Shown here one piece after another: positions 20,103 to 28,637 of a DNA stretch of 64,000 nucleotides. This stretch comes from Rhodospirillales bacterium (GTDB lineage: Bacteria > Pseudomonadota > Alphaproteobacteria > Rhodospirillales > Defluviicoccaceae): positions 68,098 through 132,097 of the forward strand of contig JADJRE010000011.1 in assembly GCA_016712375.1 (NCBI GenBank), written 5' to 3'. Below the pieces are notes generated by a model. It saw only the letters and a list, made by a program, of their open reading frames with translations, had not been told where the DNA came from and did not search any database. The first letter of the stretch is position 1. Each line of letters starts with the position of its first letter. The position numbers and the translations under genes were made by a program.

Positions 20103-20129
20103 AAAAGGCCGCCCATGGGCGGCCTCTTT
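20103..20129. terminator. Bidirectional intrinsic terminator
   Basis: A perfect 20-base palindrome at 20106-20125 (arm AGGCCGCCCA) is flanked by four A on the left and CTTT on the right. It lies between the convergent RND pump gene (plus) and cold shock gene (minus), so it can stop transcription in both directions. Confidence 0.75.
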
Positions 20130-20151
20130 GGCAACAAACGGGCGGCGGCGC

Positions 20152-20355
20152 TCAGGCTGCCTGCAGGTTGACCGCCTTGGGGCCGCGAGGATCGCGCTGC
20201 ACCTCGAACCTGATGCGCTGGCCTTCCGACAGATAGCCGAGGCCGGAGCGTTCCACTGCCGAAACGTGAACGAAGACATCTTTCGAGCCATCATCCGGCG
20301 AAATGAAACCGAAGCCCCGCGTGGTGTTGAAGAACTTCACCGTACCAGTCTGCAT
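20152..20355 (-). CDS. Cold shock domain protein
   Basis: Small single-stranded nucleic acid binding protein of the CspA family, likely an RNA chaperone. 67 residues. RNP1 is in KFFNTTRGFGFISPDDG (usually K-G-F-G-F; here R-G-F-G-F), RNP2 is DVFVHVSAVE. The C-terminal part GLGYLSEGQRIRFEVQRD matches the alphaproteobacterial variety. Alphaproteobacteria often have several copies. The roughly 400 bases upstream are free of genes and may hold a long 5' leader, as is common for cold shock genes. Confidence 0.93.
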   Translation of the reverse strand: MQTGTVKFFNTTRGFGFISPDDGSKDVFVHVSAVERSGLGYLSEGQRIRFEVQRDPRGPKAVNLQAA

Positions 20356-20752
20356 TTAAGGAAGGTCCTGACAGTTGGAACGCCGCGGCGGCAACCGCCG
20401 TCGCTGTGTGAAAGCCATCACGACGTGTGGAAGAAGCCTTGCGCACGCCGATCTGGCGGTCGAGGGCTGCCGGTACGTAGGTGCGCCGTCACGCGCGACA
20501 TATGGCAGACGCGAGTCTGAGGCGCAAGCTGTTCCACCGTTGCGCGACGCTGCTTGCACGGACGGGCCAACTGAGCCGCCATCATCCACCGAGTTGAATT
20601 GCATTGCAGGCGTATCGCCTTGCGTGGCCGGTCCGCACTTGCTTCTATCCCGATCGGCTGGCCGCCCCTCGTCCTCTGACGGATGCAGAACAACAACAGG
20701 CGGGCGGCCACCCGCTTGCATCGACAACCTCTTGCAGGGGAATCACCGGCCC
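20356..20752. other. Divergent intergenic region
   Basis: About 400 bases between the divergently transcribed cold shock gene and the second GH57 gene. Open frames here show no protein similarity that I recognise. It must carry the promoters of both genes and probably the cold shock mRNA leader; I could not pick out convincing -35/-10 pairs. Confidence 0.5.
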
Positions 20753-22225
20753 ATGAGCATCGACCTGCCCGAATATGTGGATGGCCTGCCGAACATCGCC
20801 GGCCGCGAGAAGGACCTGGAGAAAGCGATTTCCGCGGCGGCAAAGGAGGAGGTGTTCCGCCCCGAAGGCAAGATCGACTTCGGCCGCATCAAGTCGGCCT
20901 GCGCGATCGCCCTGCACATGCACCAGCCGCTGATCCCGGCTGGCGGCTGGGACCTCAAGACCGCCGAGATCATCAGTAACCTCAAATACATGATGGACAA
21001 CCAGGGCATCGGCGACAACCACAACGCCGGCGTCTTCGTCTGGTGCTACAAGCGGATCGGCGAGTTCGTCCCGCAGCTGATCGACGAGGGCCGGGAGCCC
21101 CGTGTCATGCTCGAATACTCCGGCACGCTGTTCCACGGCATGCGTCAGATGGGCCTGCACGACGTCTTTGACGCGCTGAAGCGTGCCACCTGCGATCCAA
21201 ATTACCGCCGTGGCGTCGAGTGGCTTGGCTGTCCTTGGGGGCATGCGGTGGCGCCGAGCACGCCGGTTCAGGACTACAGGCTGCACGTCAAGGCCTGGCA
21301 ACAGCATTTCGCGGCAATCTTTGGAGTAGAGGCGCTGCAGAGGGTACGGGGCTTCTCGCCATCGGAGATGGCGCTGCCAAACCACCCCGACGTTGCCTAC
21401 GCCTTCGTCAAGACGCTGCGCGATTGCGGCTACACCTGGGTGCTGGTGCAGGAGCACACCGTCGAGCAGCCGTCGAATGGCCACGGCCCGGAGCAGAAGC
21501 ACCTGCCGCACAAGCTGGTGTGCACCAATTCTTCCGGCGAGACGGCTGAGATCATCGCGCTGGTCAAGACGCAGGGCTCCGATACCAAGCTGGTGGCGCA
21601 GATGCAGCCCTTCTACGAGGCGAAGAGCCTCAGCCGCTGGCAGCTGGCGGGCAAGAGCGTGCCGCCGCTGGTCACCCAGATCGCCGATGGCGAGAACGGC
21701 GGGGTGATGATGAACGAGTTCCCCGGCAAGTTCATGGACTCCGTGCGCGAAGCGTCCGGCTCGGAAACGGCCTTCATGAATGGCACCGAATACCTCGAAT
21801 ATCTGTTCGCCGCCGGGATCAAGGAGAGCGACCTGCCGGTCATCCAGCCGCTGCACCAGAAGAAGATCTGGGACAAGATCAAGCCAGGCGCCGGGCCGGA
21901 GAAGCTGGCGAAGGCGATCGAGGAGTGCAAGAAGGAGGATCACCGCTTCCACATGGAAGGCGGATCCTGGACCAACGACATCTCGTGGGTGCGCGGCTAC
22001 GACGACCTGCTCGGCCCGATGGAACGGATGAGCATCGCCTTCAACCGGGTGCTGACCAAGAAGGGGCTGAAGACCGACGATCAGCGCTTCCGCAACGCGC
22101 TGTTCCACGTGATGTCGGCCGAAACAAGCTGCTACCGCTACTGGGGCCAGGGTATCTGGGTCGATTACGGCAAGGAAATCTGCCGCCGCGCCGAGGAGAT
22201 CGTCGCTAAGGATTACGGCGCCTGA
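20753..22225 (+). CDS. Glycoside hydrolase family 57 protein
   Basis: A second GH57 enzyme, probably acting on alpha-glucans, distinct from the branching enzyme at 10.7 kb. From ATG 20753 (AGGGG about 12 bases upstream) it has 490 residues. The first GH57 motif is ALHMHQPLIP; other conserved parts are GTLFHGMRQMGLHDVF, WLGCPWGHAVAPSTPVQDY, RVRGFSPSEMALP with a candidate nucleophile Glu, IADGENGGVMMNEFPGKF, and SAETSCYRYWGQGIWVDYG at the end. It is reminiscent of cytoplasmic GH57 proteins annotated only at family level, so I do not assign amylase, transferase or branching activity. The frame is intact. A hairpin follows the stop. Confidence 0.8.
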   Translation: MSIDLPEYVDGLPNIAGREKDLEKAISAAAKEEVFRPEGKIDFGRIKSACAIALHMHQPLIPAGGWDLKTAEIISNLKYMMDNQGIGDNHNAGVFVWCYKRIGEFVPQLIDEGREPRVMLEYSGTLFHGMRQMGLHDVFDALKRATCDPNYRRGVEWLGCPWGHAVAPSTPVQDYRLHVKAWQQHFAAIFGVEALQRVRGFSPSEMALPNHPDVAYAFVKTLRDCGYTWVLVQEHTVEQPSNGHGPEQKHLPHKLVCTNSSGETAEIIALVKTQGSDTKLVAQMQPFYEAKSLSRWQLAGKSVPPLVTQIADGENGGVMMNEFPGKFMDSVREASGSETAFMNGTEYLEYLFAAGIKESDLPVIQPLHQKKIWDKIKPGAGPEKLAKAIEECKKEDHRFHMEGGSWTNDISWVRGYDDLLGPMERMSIAFNRVLTKKGLKTDDQRFRNALFHVMSAETSCYRYWGQGIWVDYGKEICRRAEEIVAKDYGA

Positions 22226-22234
22226 CCGTTGGGC

Positions 22235-22258
22235 GGGGGTGGCGGTAACCCGCTGCCC
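22235..22258. terminator. Hairpin between convergent GH57 and kdpE
   Basis: GGGG-TG-GCGG, loop TAAC, CCGC-TG-CCCC: two paired blocks with a symmetric TG/TG internal mismatch. It sits in the 48 bases between convergent genes. There is no T run, so it may be a weak bidirectional terminator or a 3' end stabiliser. Confidence 0.4.
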
Positions 22259-22273
22259 CTGTCGCCGAAACGG

Positions 22274-22957
22274 TCAATCCGGTTCATGGAGACGATACCC
22301 CACACCCAGTTCGGTCAAGATGTACCGGGGTTCGTGCGGGTCCGTCTCGATTTTCTGGCGCAGCTGTTTGATGTAGATCCGCAAGTACTGCACGTCGGTT
22401 GGGGTGCGCCAGACTTCGCGAATGATGAACTGGTGGGTGAGGACTTTGCCGGCGTGGGCGGTGAGCAGGCTGAGTATGTCGTCCTCCTTCCGCGATAACT
22501 TGACCTCCTTACCGTCGAGCTTGACGATGCGACGGACGAGATCAACGTCGAGGCCGCCGGTGGAAAACGATGCTCGTTCACCCTGCTGCTGGAAGCGGTG
22601 GCGAATGGCGGTGCGGATGCGGGCGATCAATTCCTCCATGCCAAAAGGCTTGGTGACGTAGTCGTCGGCACCAAGATCGAGCGCACGGACCTTGCCCTTC
22701 TCGTTGCTTCGGCTGGACAGCACGATAACGGGGACGGCCGAGTGGCGGCGCAGCGCTTCCAGGACCGCCAAACCATCCATATCCGGAAGGCCGAGATCGA
22801 GAACGACGACGTCCAGGCGGCCGCGAAGAAGTTCCAACGCATGGGCGCCGCTTTCCGCCTCCAGCACCCGGTAACCCTGTGCTGAGAGGCTCGTCCGCAA
22901 AAACCGCCGGATGGGTGGCTCGTCCTCCACCACGAGTACGGTGATCGGGTCAGTCAT
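22274..22957 (-). CDS. kdpE: KdpE-type response regulator (OmpR family)
   Basis: Two-component response regulator. The receiver domain has the acidic pocket VVEDEPPIRRFLR, phosphoacceptor Asp in VVVLDLGLPDMDGL, conserved Ser/Thr in VIVLSSRSNEKGKV and Lys in DDYVTKPFGMEEL. The C-terminal winged helix includes VKLSRKEDDILSLLTAHAGK and LRIYIKQLRQKIETDP, close to KdpE. ATG 22957 overlaps the end of the kinase gene by eight bases. In Escherichia coli KdpE activates the high-affinity K+ ATPase operon, but no kdpFABC genes are in this window. Confidence 0.88.
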   Translation of the reverse strand: MTDPITVLVVEDEPPIRRFLRTSLSAQGYRVLEAESGAHALELLRGRLDVVVLDLGLPDMDGLAVLEALRRHSAVPVIVLSSRSNEKGKVRALDLGADDYVTKPFGMEELIARIRTAIRHRFQQQGERASFSTGGLDVDLVRRIVKLDGKEVKLSRKEDDILSLLTAHAGKVLTHQFIIREVWRTPTDVQYLRIYIKQLRQKIETDPHEPRYILTELGVGYRLHEPD

Positions 22958-24539
22958 CTTCCAGATCCGGCGGGTGTCGAACCGTCGCGAGTTTCGGCAG
23001 CGGGAAGCCAATCAGAAACACGGCACCGCGTCGATCGGTGCGATTACCGGCGATGATCCGGCCGCCCATCGCCTCGACAAAACCCCGGCAAATCGCCAAG
23101 CCCAGCCCGGTTCCGGCGCGTTGCCGTCCGCTCTGCCCGGACCGATAAAACTTCTCAAAGATCCGCGTCCGCTCCTGCGGCGAGATGCCAGGCCCCTCGT
23201 CCATCACCTTAATGATGATCCGATCGTTCACCCGTCGCGCGTCAACCACGATTGTCGATTGTTGAGGCGCGTATTTCGCGGCGTTGTCCAGCAAGTTAAA
23301 CAGTGTTTGCTCGAGCAGCACCCCGTCGAGATCGAGCATCGGCAGATCCGGCGCCACTCGTATCTGCAGCCGGCGGCTCCCCAGGACCCGGCGCGCCCGG
23401 CGGACGACGGCACCCACGACCTCTTCGATATCGGTTGCCTCGCTCTGCACCTCCAGCGTTCCGGATTCAACGCGGGTGATATCGAGCAGGTTAGCGATGA
23501 AGCGGCTCATGCGTTCAGCTTCTTCGCGGATCGTGGCGACCAGCTCGTCGCGCTCCTGCTGTTCAAAGTAGGAGTTATAGCTGCTGAGACTGGTGGCCGC
23601 GCCGAGGATGGACGCAAGGGGTGTTTTCAGGTCGTGCGAGATCGCCGACAGCATTGCCGAGCGGAGGCTTTCCGTCTCCGCCGTGACACGCGCCCGCTCC
23701 ACTTCGTCGGCCAGCTTCAATCGCTTGACGGCGACCGCCACCTGATCGGTGATCGCCTCGACAAAGCGACGCTCGTCATCTGACAATTGCGGTGGATGCC
23801 CTCTTCGGCTTATGCCGACGACACCCACCGTCTCGCCGGCGCTCCGCAACGGCAGAAATGAAAATTTCAGCTCAGGCTCGCCGCCGCCCGCCGAAGCATT
23901 GCCCTGGTCATTCTTCAACGTCCAATCCGCCAGGGCAAAGTCGTTCGGTTCGAGATCGTCCAGCGGCGGAACCGCGGCACGGATGGCCAGAACCTGCTGA
24001 TCCGCCAACAGCAGGACCGTGCTTACATCAACCGACGAGGCGATCTGCCGGGCCGCCGTGCGCAAGAGCTCGTCGCGATCGTCAACACTGGTTAGCTTCC
24101 GGGCGAAGGCGTACAACTCCTCCGTTACCTTCGCCCGACTGTCGGCAAGCATCGCATCCACCCGAGCCTGCGCGGTCAGTCGACCGACGAAAATCGCCAC
24201 CCCGACGAAGATCATGCCTGCGACCACGTTCTCAGGGTCTTCGACCGCAAGATCATGGATCGGCGGAAATACGAAAAAGCTCAGCGCGAGTGTACTAAGC
24301 GCGCAGGCGAACAGGGCTGGCAGCAGTCCCCATCGCGTTGCGCACAAGACGATGCCTGCGACGAATACGAGGGCGACGTTGCCGACGAAAAGATAGGTCT
24401 TGACAAACAGCGCGAGCAGAAGAGCAATCGCGGTGACCGCGCTAGCGCCGAAAAAGGGCCAGAGACGTCGGCTCAAGGCCGGAGCCGCGGTTGGCCGGTT
24501 TAACGGCGACGTCGTCAAGCCTCTGTTTTCGCTACGCAT
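22950..24539 (-). CDS. kdpD: Short KdpD-like sensor histidine kinase
   Basis: Sensor kinase paired with KdpE. From ATG 24539 it has about 529 residues: a DUF4118 four-helix membrane domain (FGASAVTAIALLLALFVKTY, NVALVFVAGIVLCATRWGLL, ALSTLALSFFVFPP), a GAF-like domain (residues about 150-275), the dimerisation helix with phosphoacceptor His in AISHDLKTPLASILGAATSL, and the ATPase with DNAAKYAP, DEGPGISP and GTGLGLAICRGFVEAMGG. The large N-terminal KdpD and universal stress domains of full-length KdpD (about 900 residues) are missing. This short form is known in other bacteria, so it need not be a truncation. It is encoded just upstream of kdpE. Confidence 0.87.
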   Translation of the reverse strand: MRSENRGLTTSPLNRPTAAPALSRRLWPFFGASAVTAIALLLALFVKTYLFVGNVALVFVAGIVLCATRWGLLPALFACALSTLALSFFVFPPIHDLAVEDPENVVAGMIFVGVAIFVGRLTAQARVDAMLADSRAKVTEELYAFARKLTSVDDRDELLRTAARQIASSVDVSTVLLLADQQVLAIRAAVPPLDDLEPNDFALADWTLKNDQGNASAGGGEPELKFSFLPLRSAGETVGVVGISRRGHPPQLSDDERRFVEAITDQVAVAVKRLKLADEVERARVTAETESLRSAMLSAISHDLKTPLASILGAATSLSSYNSYFEQQERDELVATIREEAERMSRFIANLLDITRVESGTLEVQSEATDIEEVVGAVVRRARRVLGSRRLQIRVAPDLPMLDLDGVLLEQTLFNLLDNAAKYAPQQSTIVVDARRVNDRIIIKVMDEGPGISPQERTRIFEKFYRSGQSGRQRAGTGLGLAICRGFVEAMGGRIIAGNRTDRRGAVFLIGFPLPKLATVRHPPDLEDD

Positions 24540-24665
24540 GCGTCTCAAGTTGATCCTTGTATCGACGCATCGCAAGCAGTTGCCAGCAACGGGAACCTCG
24601 CGCCTACGAGCGGAACAGCGGGTGAGCCTGCTCACCCGCCACCCGGCACTCGTCTTCAGGCAATG

Positions 24666-25796
24666 CTACTGCACGCCCAGCAATGCCAGCATGATGCCGC
24701 CCGAGATGGCAGTCCCAAACACGCCCGCAAGGTTGGGCCCCATGGCATGGTAGATCAGGAAGTTGCTCGGATTGGCTTTATTCGCCACCACATGCGAAAC
24801 GCGCGCCGCGATCGGGACGGATGCGATGCCGGCACTGCCGATCAGCGGATTGATTTTCTCCTTCAAGAACGTGTTCATGATCTTTGCGGTTATTACGCCG
24901 GAGCCGGTTCCGAAGACGAAGGCGATGAGACCAAGGGCAACAATCTCCAGCGTCTTGACGGTGACGAAAGTGTCGGCGTTCATTGTCGAGCCGATGGCGA
25001 GCGTCAGCGTGATGGTGATGACGTTCATCAGCCCGCCGCCCGCAGTCTTCGCCAGCCGATCGACCATCAACACCTCTTTCAGCAGATTGCCAAGCATCAG
25101 CATGGTGATCAGCGGGGCCACCGGCGGGAAGAACATGTTGACGATGATCGCCATGACGATTGGGAAAACGATCTTCTCCAGTCGCGTCACCTTCCGCATC
25201 TGCGGCATGCTGATTTGCTGTTCCTTCTTGGTCGTCAACAGTCGCATCACCGGCGGCTGGATCAGCGGCATCAGCGCCATGTACGAGTACGCGGCAACCG
25301 AGATTTGTGGCAGCAAGTGCGGGGCCAGTTTCATTGTCACAAAGATCGCCATCGGGCCGTCGGCACCGCCGATGATGCCGATCGCACCGGCCTCCTGGAT
25401 CGAGAAGTCCAGCAACTTGGCGCCGATCAGGGCGACGAAGATGCCGAGGTGGGCGCCGGCACCGAGGATTACCAGCTTCGGATTGGCGATCATCGGTCCG
25501 AAGTCGGTCATTGCTCCGACGCCGAGGAAGATCAGGGGCGGAATGATCAACAGCGCCACACCTTGGTAGGCGTAATTGAACAAGCCGCCCGGCAGGATCA
25601 GGTCGGAACCGGGTACGTTGGAAACGATACAGGCGAAGCCGATGCCGATGAGCAGAAACGGCTCGTACTTCTTGGCCAACGCCAAATAAATCATCGCGCA
25701 GCCGATGACGATCATCAGCAGGTTTCCCCACCAGAACTTGGCAGCTCCGGTCTGGTCAAGCAACGCCTGCAGAAAGACGACGGTCTGGTCCCACAT
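24666..25796 (-). CDS. Na+-translocating decarboxylase beta subunit (OadB/GcdB/MmdB)
   Basis: Membrane subunit that pumps sodium when carboxybiotin is decarboxylated, in oxaloacetate, glutaconyl-CoA or methylmalonyl-CoA decarboxylases. 376 residues with about nine membrane segments. The key region IIGGADGPMAIFVTMKLAP carries the conserved Asp (most relatives have GGADGPTAIF), and NPLIGSAGIASVPIAARVSH carries the later Asn/Ser region. Which of the three substrates applies depends on the alpha subunit, which is not in the window. Directly upstream is a small membrane protein likely to be the gamma subunit. Intact frame. Confidence 0.88.
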   Translation of the reverse strand: MWDQTVVFLQALLDQTGAAKFWWGNLLMIVIGCAMIYLALAKKYEPFLLIGIGFACIVSNVPGSDLILPGGLFNYAYQGVALLIIPPLIFLGVGAMTDFGPMIANPKLVILGAGAHLGIFVALIGAKLLDFSIQEAGAIGIIGGADGPMAIFVTMKLAPHLLPQISVAAYSYMALMPLIQPPVMRLLTTKKEQQISMPQMRKVTRLEKIVFPIVMAIIVNMFFPPVAPLITMLMLGNLLKEVLMVDRLAKTAGGGLMNVITITLTLAIGSTMNADTFVTVKTLEIVALGLIAFVFGTGSGVITAKIMNTFLKEKINPLIGSAGIASVPIAARVSHVVANKANPSNFLIYHAMGPNLAGVFGTAISGGIMLALLGVQ

Positions 25797-25822
25797 GTTT
25801 GCAGTCTCCTCTTCTGTTTTTC

Positions 25823-25981
25823 TTAGTGGCCGCCCTTTAGGTGCTCATCAGAAATAGAGCCGAGCCGGTTCAGGTATGGAAAGGCCGCAAGAACAAGGCC
25901 GATGCCGCCGATGATGATGAAGCTGAGGAAGAAGTCGATGGCGCTCAGGATAAGCGCCCCTTCAAGGGTGTCTGGGATCAT
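25823..25981 (-). CDS. Small membrane protein, candidate OadG-like gamma subunit
   Basis: A 52-residue protein from ATG 25981, 26 bases upstream of the beta subunit gene. It has one membrane helix (AIDFFLSFIIIGGIGLVLAA) and a short charged tail ending HLKGGH. Gamma subunits of Na+-translocating decarboxylases are small, single-helix proteins that hold the complex together, with a variable tail that binds Zn. Size and position fit; sequence alone is too short to prove it. An upstream in-frame extension to 26095 lacks membrane or family features. Confidence 0.55.
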   Translation of the reverse strand: MIPDTLEGALILSAIDFFLSFIIIGGIGLVLAAFPYLNRLGSISDEHLKGGH

Positions 25982-26559
25982 GGTAAACTGAAGCCTCTTT
26001 TCGGTTCCGGCGTCCTGACCGAACGATAATTGTCGCCGCAACATCGCAACAGGCATGCATAATTGCGCTGCTGCGGTGTCGCTGGCTTGTATCAACAGCG
26101 CTCATTGCCGAAGCTGGTCGGACGCGAGCCGAAGAGTCGGAGTATGGGCATATAAAAACAAGCTGGGCCGGCCACTGTGATTTATATAACCCGCGTATAA
26201 ACGCGCTGATTTTGATTATCACTATTGGAGCGACACGCATGATGGCGAGAACAGGAGCCTTCGCTCTGAGATGACGTCAATCCCCTGTCATTGATGGTCG
26301 TTCGCCTGTTTTACCGATATGTCAACGCATCGGACGTTCCGAGCCTTGGAACATCCTGGGCATCATTGCGAAACTTGTCGGAAGTGCGCCCGAAGTGCTG
26401 GGCGCCAAGCAACATGGTGCTGCCGCTGATCATCCGTCGTCGCCGGAGGCCTGACGATCTTCCTGGTCGCCCGCTTCAGGCGGCTCGGTTTAATATCTTG
26501 CGCTTGGGTATCAGGTCGTCTGGAACCTCAACCATGGGACAGCCGCGCGAGGCGACAGC
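25982..26559. other. Intergenic region between oadG-like gene and moeA
   Basis: About 580 bases with no gene I can support. An AT-rich patch at 26145-26230 contains TATATAA and TATAA-like elements and a small stem (CGCGT, loop ATAA, ACGCG), which may hold promoters for the divergent genes. One plus-strand frame at 26291-26563 is open for 90 codons but is Arg-rich, unlike any family I know, and runs into the start of moeA. Confidence 0.5.
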
Positions 26560-27828
26560 TTGACCCCTGGGAGCGACGCAAGGCCCCACGAGACATTGCC
26601 GCTGCTCGCGCCGGATGTCGCTCTGTCGATGGCGACAGCCACGGTCGCGACGGTTGAGGAGACAGAGTGGCTGGCCACCGGCGAGGCGATCGGCAGGATC
26701 GCTGCCGCCAACGTCGTAAGCTTCCTGCCACTGCCGCCGTTCGACAACGCGGCCGTGGATGGATATGCGGTTCGCAGCGCCGCCTGTCACGGGCAACCAC
26801 CATTTCGCTTTCCTCTGGCCGGCCGGATTGCTGCCGGCGACCCGGGCACGTCGCCCGCGTCCGCTGACGGGTGCGACATCGCGATCAGGATTCTGACCGG
26901 CGCCGCCGTACCACAAGGGTTCGACGCCGTGGTGATGCAGGAGCATTGCGAGTTCGATGGCGAGGCGGTGCTCGTGCGGCGTCGACCGGCCACCGACGAT
27001 AACATCCGCCGCGCCGGCGAGGACGTCCCGCACGGGCGGGAGATTGTTAGTGCGGGCACCCTGATCGATCCCCGCCACATAGCAATTCTCGCGGCGGCCG
27101 GCTTTGCCAAGGTAAAGGTCCGGCGCCCGGTCAGGGTTGCCGTTTTCTCCACCGGAACGGAACTGAGACAACCCGGTGAAACGCTTGGGCGCGGCCAGAT
27201 CCATGATCTGAACCGGATGATGCTGCGGGCCTTGCTCAAGCAACCGTTCGTCCAGGTGGAAGATCTGGGTGCGATCCCAGACGACCCCCAGCGGCTCGAG
27301 GCAACGCTGCAACTGGCCGCAGCGGAAGCGGATGTCATCCTCAGCAGCGGTGGCGTATCCGTCGGCGACGAGGATCATATGCACCGTCTCGTCGTTGAGG
27401 CCGGCGGCACGCTCGACGTGATGAAGGTGGCGATCAAGCCCGGCAAGCCGCTCACGATCGGCCGGCTTGGCAACGCAGTGTACCTGGGGCTTCCTGGCAA
27501 TCCGGTTTCGGCCTTCGTGACCTTTTCGCTCTTCGGCCGCGCGTTGATAGGCAAGCGGGCGGGATGCACAATGGGGCCGCCGGCGACGCAGCCGGCCATC
27601 TGCGAGGACGAGTTGATCCGGTCGCCGGGCCGTCAGGAGTATCAGCCGGTGCGTATCGTCGGCACGACGGAAGACGGATTGCCGACGCTGAGCGTCATCG
27701 CGTCAGCCGGCTCCGCTAGGCTGTCGGCGCTGGTTGCCGCGGATGGCTACATCGTTATCCCGGCGCAGCAGGATCGCATCCGCAGCGGCCAGCGGGTCAC
27801 CTTCATTCCGATGGCCGCGATGCTGTAG
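26560..27828 (+). CDS. moeA: Molybdopterin molybdenumtransferase MoeA
   Basis: Inserts molybdenum into adenylylated molybdopterin, the last step of molybdenum cofactor synthesis. Family marks: ANVVSFLPLPPFDNAAVDGY, GTELRQPGETLGRGQIHDLN, VILSSGGVSVGDEDHMH, KVAIKPGKPLTIGRLG and LGLPGNPVSAFVTF, then domain IV. The longest sensible start is TTG 26560 with AGGCG just upstream; an ATG at 26629 would remove conserved N-terminal residues. 422 residues, usual length. Intact. It stands alone, without other moco genes nearby. Confidence 0.92.
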   Translation: MTPGSDARPHETLPLLAPDVALSMATATVATVEETEWLATGEAIGRIAAANVVSFLPLPPFDNAAVDGYAVRSAACHGQPPFRFPLAGRIAAGDPGTSPASADGCDIAIRILTGAAVPQGFDAVVMQEHCEFDGEAVLVRRRPATDDNIRRAGEDVPHGREIVSAGTLIDPRHIAILAAAGFAKVKVRRPVRVAVFSTGTELRQPGETLGRGQIHDLNRMMLRALLKQPFVQVEDLGAIPDDPQRLEATLQLAAAEADVILSSGGVSVGDEDHMHRLVVEAGGTLDVMKVAIKPGKPLTIGRLGNAVYLGLPGNPVSAFVTFSLFGRALIGKRAGCTMGPPATQPAICEDELIRSPGRQEYQPVRIVGTTEDGLPTLSVIASAGSARLSALVAADGYIVIPAQQDRIRSGQRVTFIPMAAML

Positions 27829-28009
27829 ACGTCGCCCGCAGACCGGCGGCGACCCGATCTCGTGACGGGTTAATCTCGAAAGAGGGATCTACCCGCCTGA
27901 TCGGAAACGCCACCGGTACACCGCGCAGCATCGGCACGAGGGTTTGTAGCCGCGGGACTTTCGCCCAGACACGTGGCGCCGCTTCTGGCGCGCCGCCCCG
28001 GCTGGTTCG

Positions 28010-28552
28010 CTACAGCAGGCGAGCTTGCGCTGGCGGGTAGTGGATACTGCCATCTGCTTGCGGCTCGGCTCCGGTCGTGAGCCCGGCCAGTTTCGCCTCG
28101 TCCGGACCAAGGATGTGGATCCCCTCGACACCCCGGACCAGCAGATAGTCGCTGATGATGCGGCGGTGACACTGCCACCACAGCGCCTCGGCACACATGA
28201 GGGCGACGGTGTGCCGCTCGGCCAAGTTCAACAGGCTTTGCAGCGCCTGATGAAATGGAGGCGTCATCGCGTAATCGGCATAGCCGCGGAAGCCCTCGAC
28301 GTTCCAGCCAGTGTTCGGCGACGCCTCCGCCGTTAGCCGGCGCTTCCGCCGCCCGCCGAGCGCTTCGACATGCTGATAGCCGATCCCGCTGTCGCCGAGG
28401 ACGCCGGGCAAGCTTTCGATATTGAACTGCGGATGTCGGCGGGATTGCGGAAACCGTCGAACGTCGAGCACAAGGCCGACGCAATGTTCTCGCAGCAGCT
28501 GTACCAGTTCCGCTGCTGATCGGGTCGAGTGGCCGACGGTGTAAAGGCGCAT
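28010..28552 (-). CDS. DUF488 family protein
   Basis: A 180-residue protein of unknown function. Characteristic elements: the N-terminal LYTVGHSTRSAAELVQLLRE, VLDVRRFPQSRRHPQFN, and the paired cysteines in ALMCAEALWWQCHRRIISDY, which is the family signature with a C-x(9)-CHR layout. Members are cytoplasmic; some have been proposed to act on DNA or in stress, without firm proof. The frame is intact and starts at ATG 28552. A hemerythrin gene follows upstream on the same strand. Confidence 0.8.
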   Translation of the reverse strand: MRLYTVGHSTRSAAELVQLLREHCVGLVLDVRRFPQSRRHPQFNIESLPGVLGDSGIGYQHVEALGGRRKRRLTAEASPNTGWNVEGFRGYADYAMTPPFHQALQSLLNLAERHTVALMCAEALWWQCHRRIISDYLLVRGVEGIHILGPDEAKLAGLTTGAEPQADGSIHYPPAQARLL

Positions 28553-28637
28553 GTCGCGGTGTGAGGCCGAGGGGGCTGGGTGCTAGCCAGCGCTTTTACC
28601 TCTAAACGCAACAGATCGTCAGCGCCGCACTCGCTCG

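Noticed and set aside
20645..22108. Minus-strand frame of 487 codons opposite the second GH57 gene
   Set aside because: Antisense shadow of a high-GC gene; the plus-strand GH57 motifs are clear.
24663..25826. Plus-strand frame of 387 codons opposite the decarboxylase beta gene
   Set aside because: Asp/His/Arg-rich with no family resemblance; the minus strand codes for an unmistakable OadB protein.
26160..26230. FNR-type box near TTGATTATCA
   Set aside because: Half-sites are not at the four-base spacing of an FNR/anaerobox palindrome.
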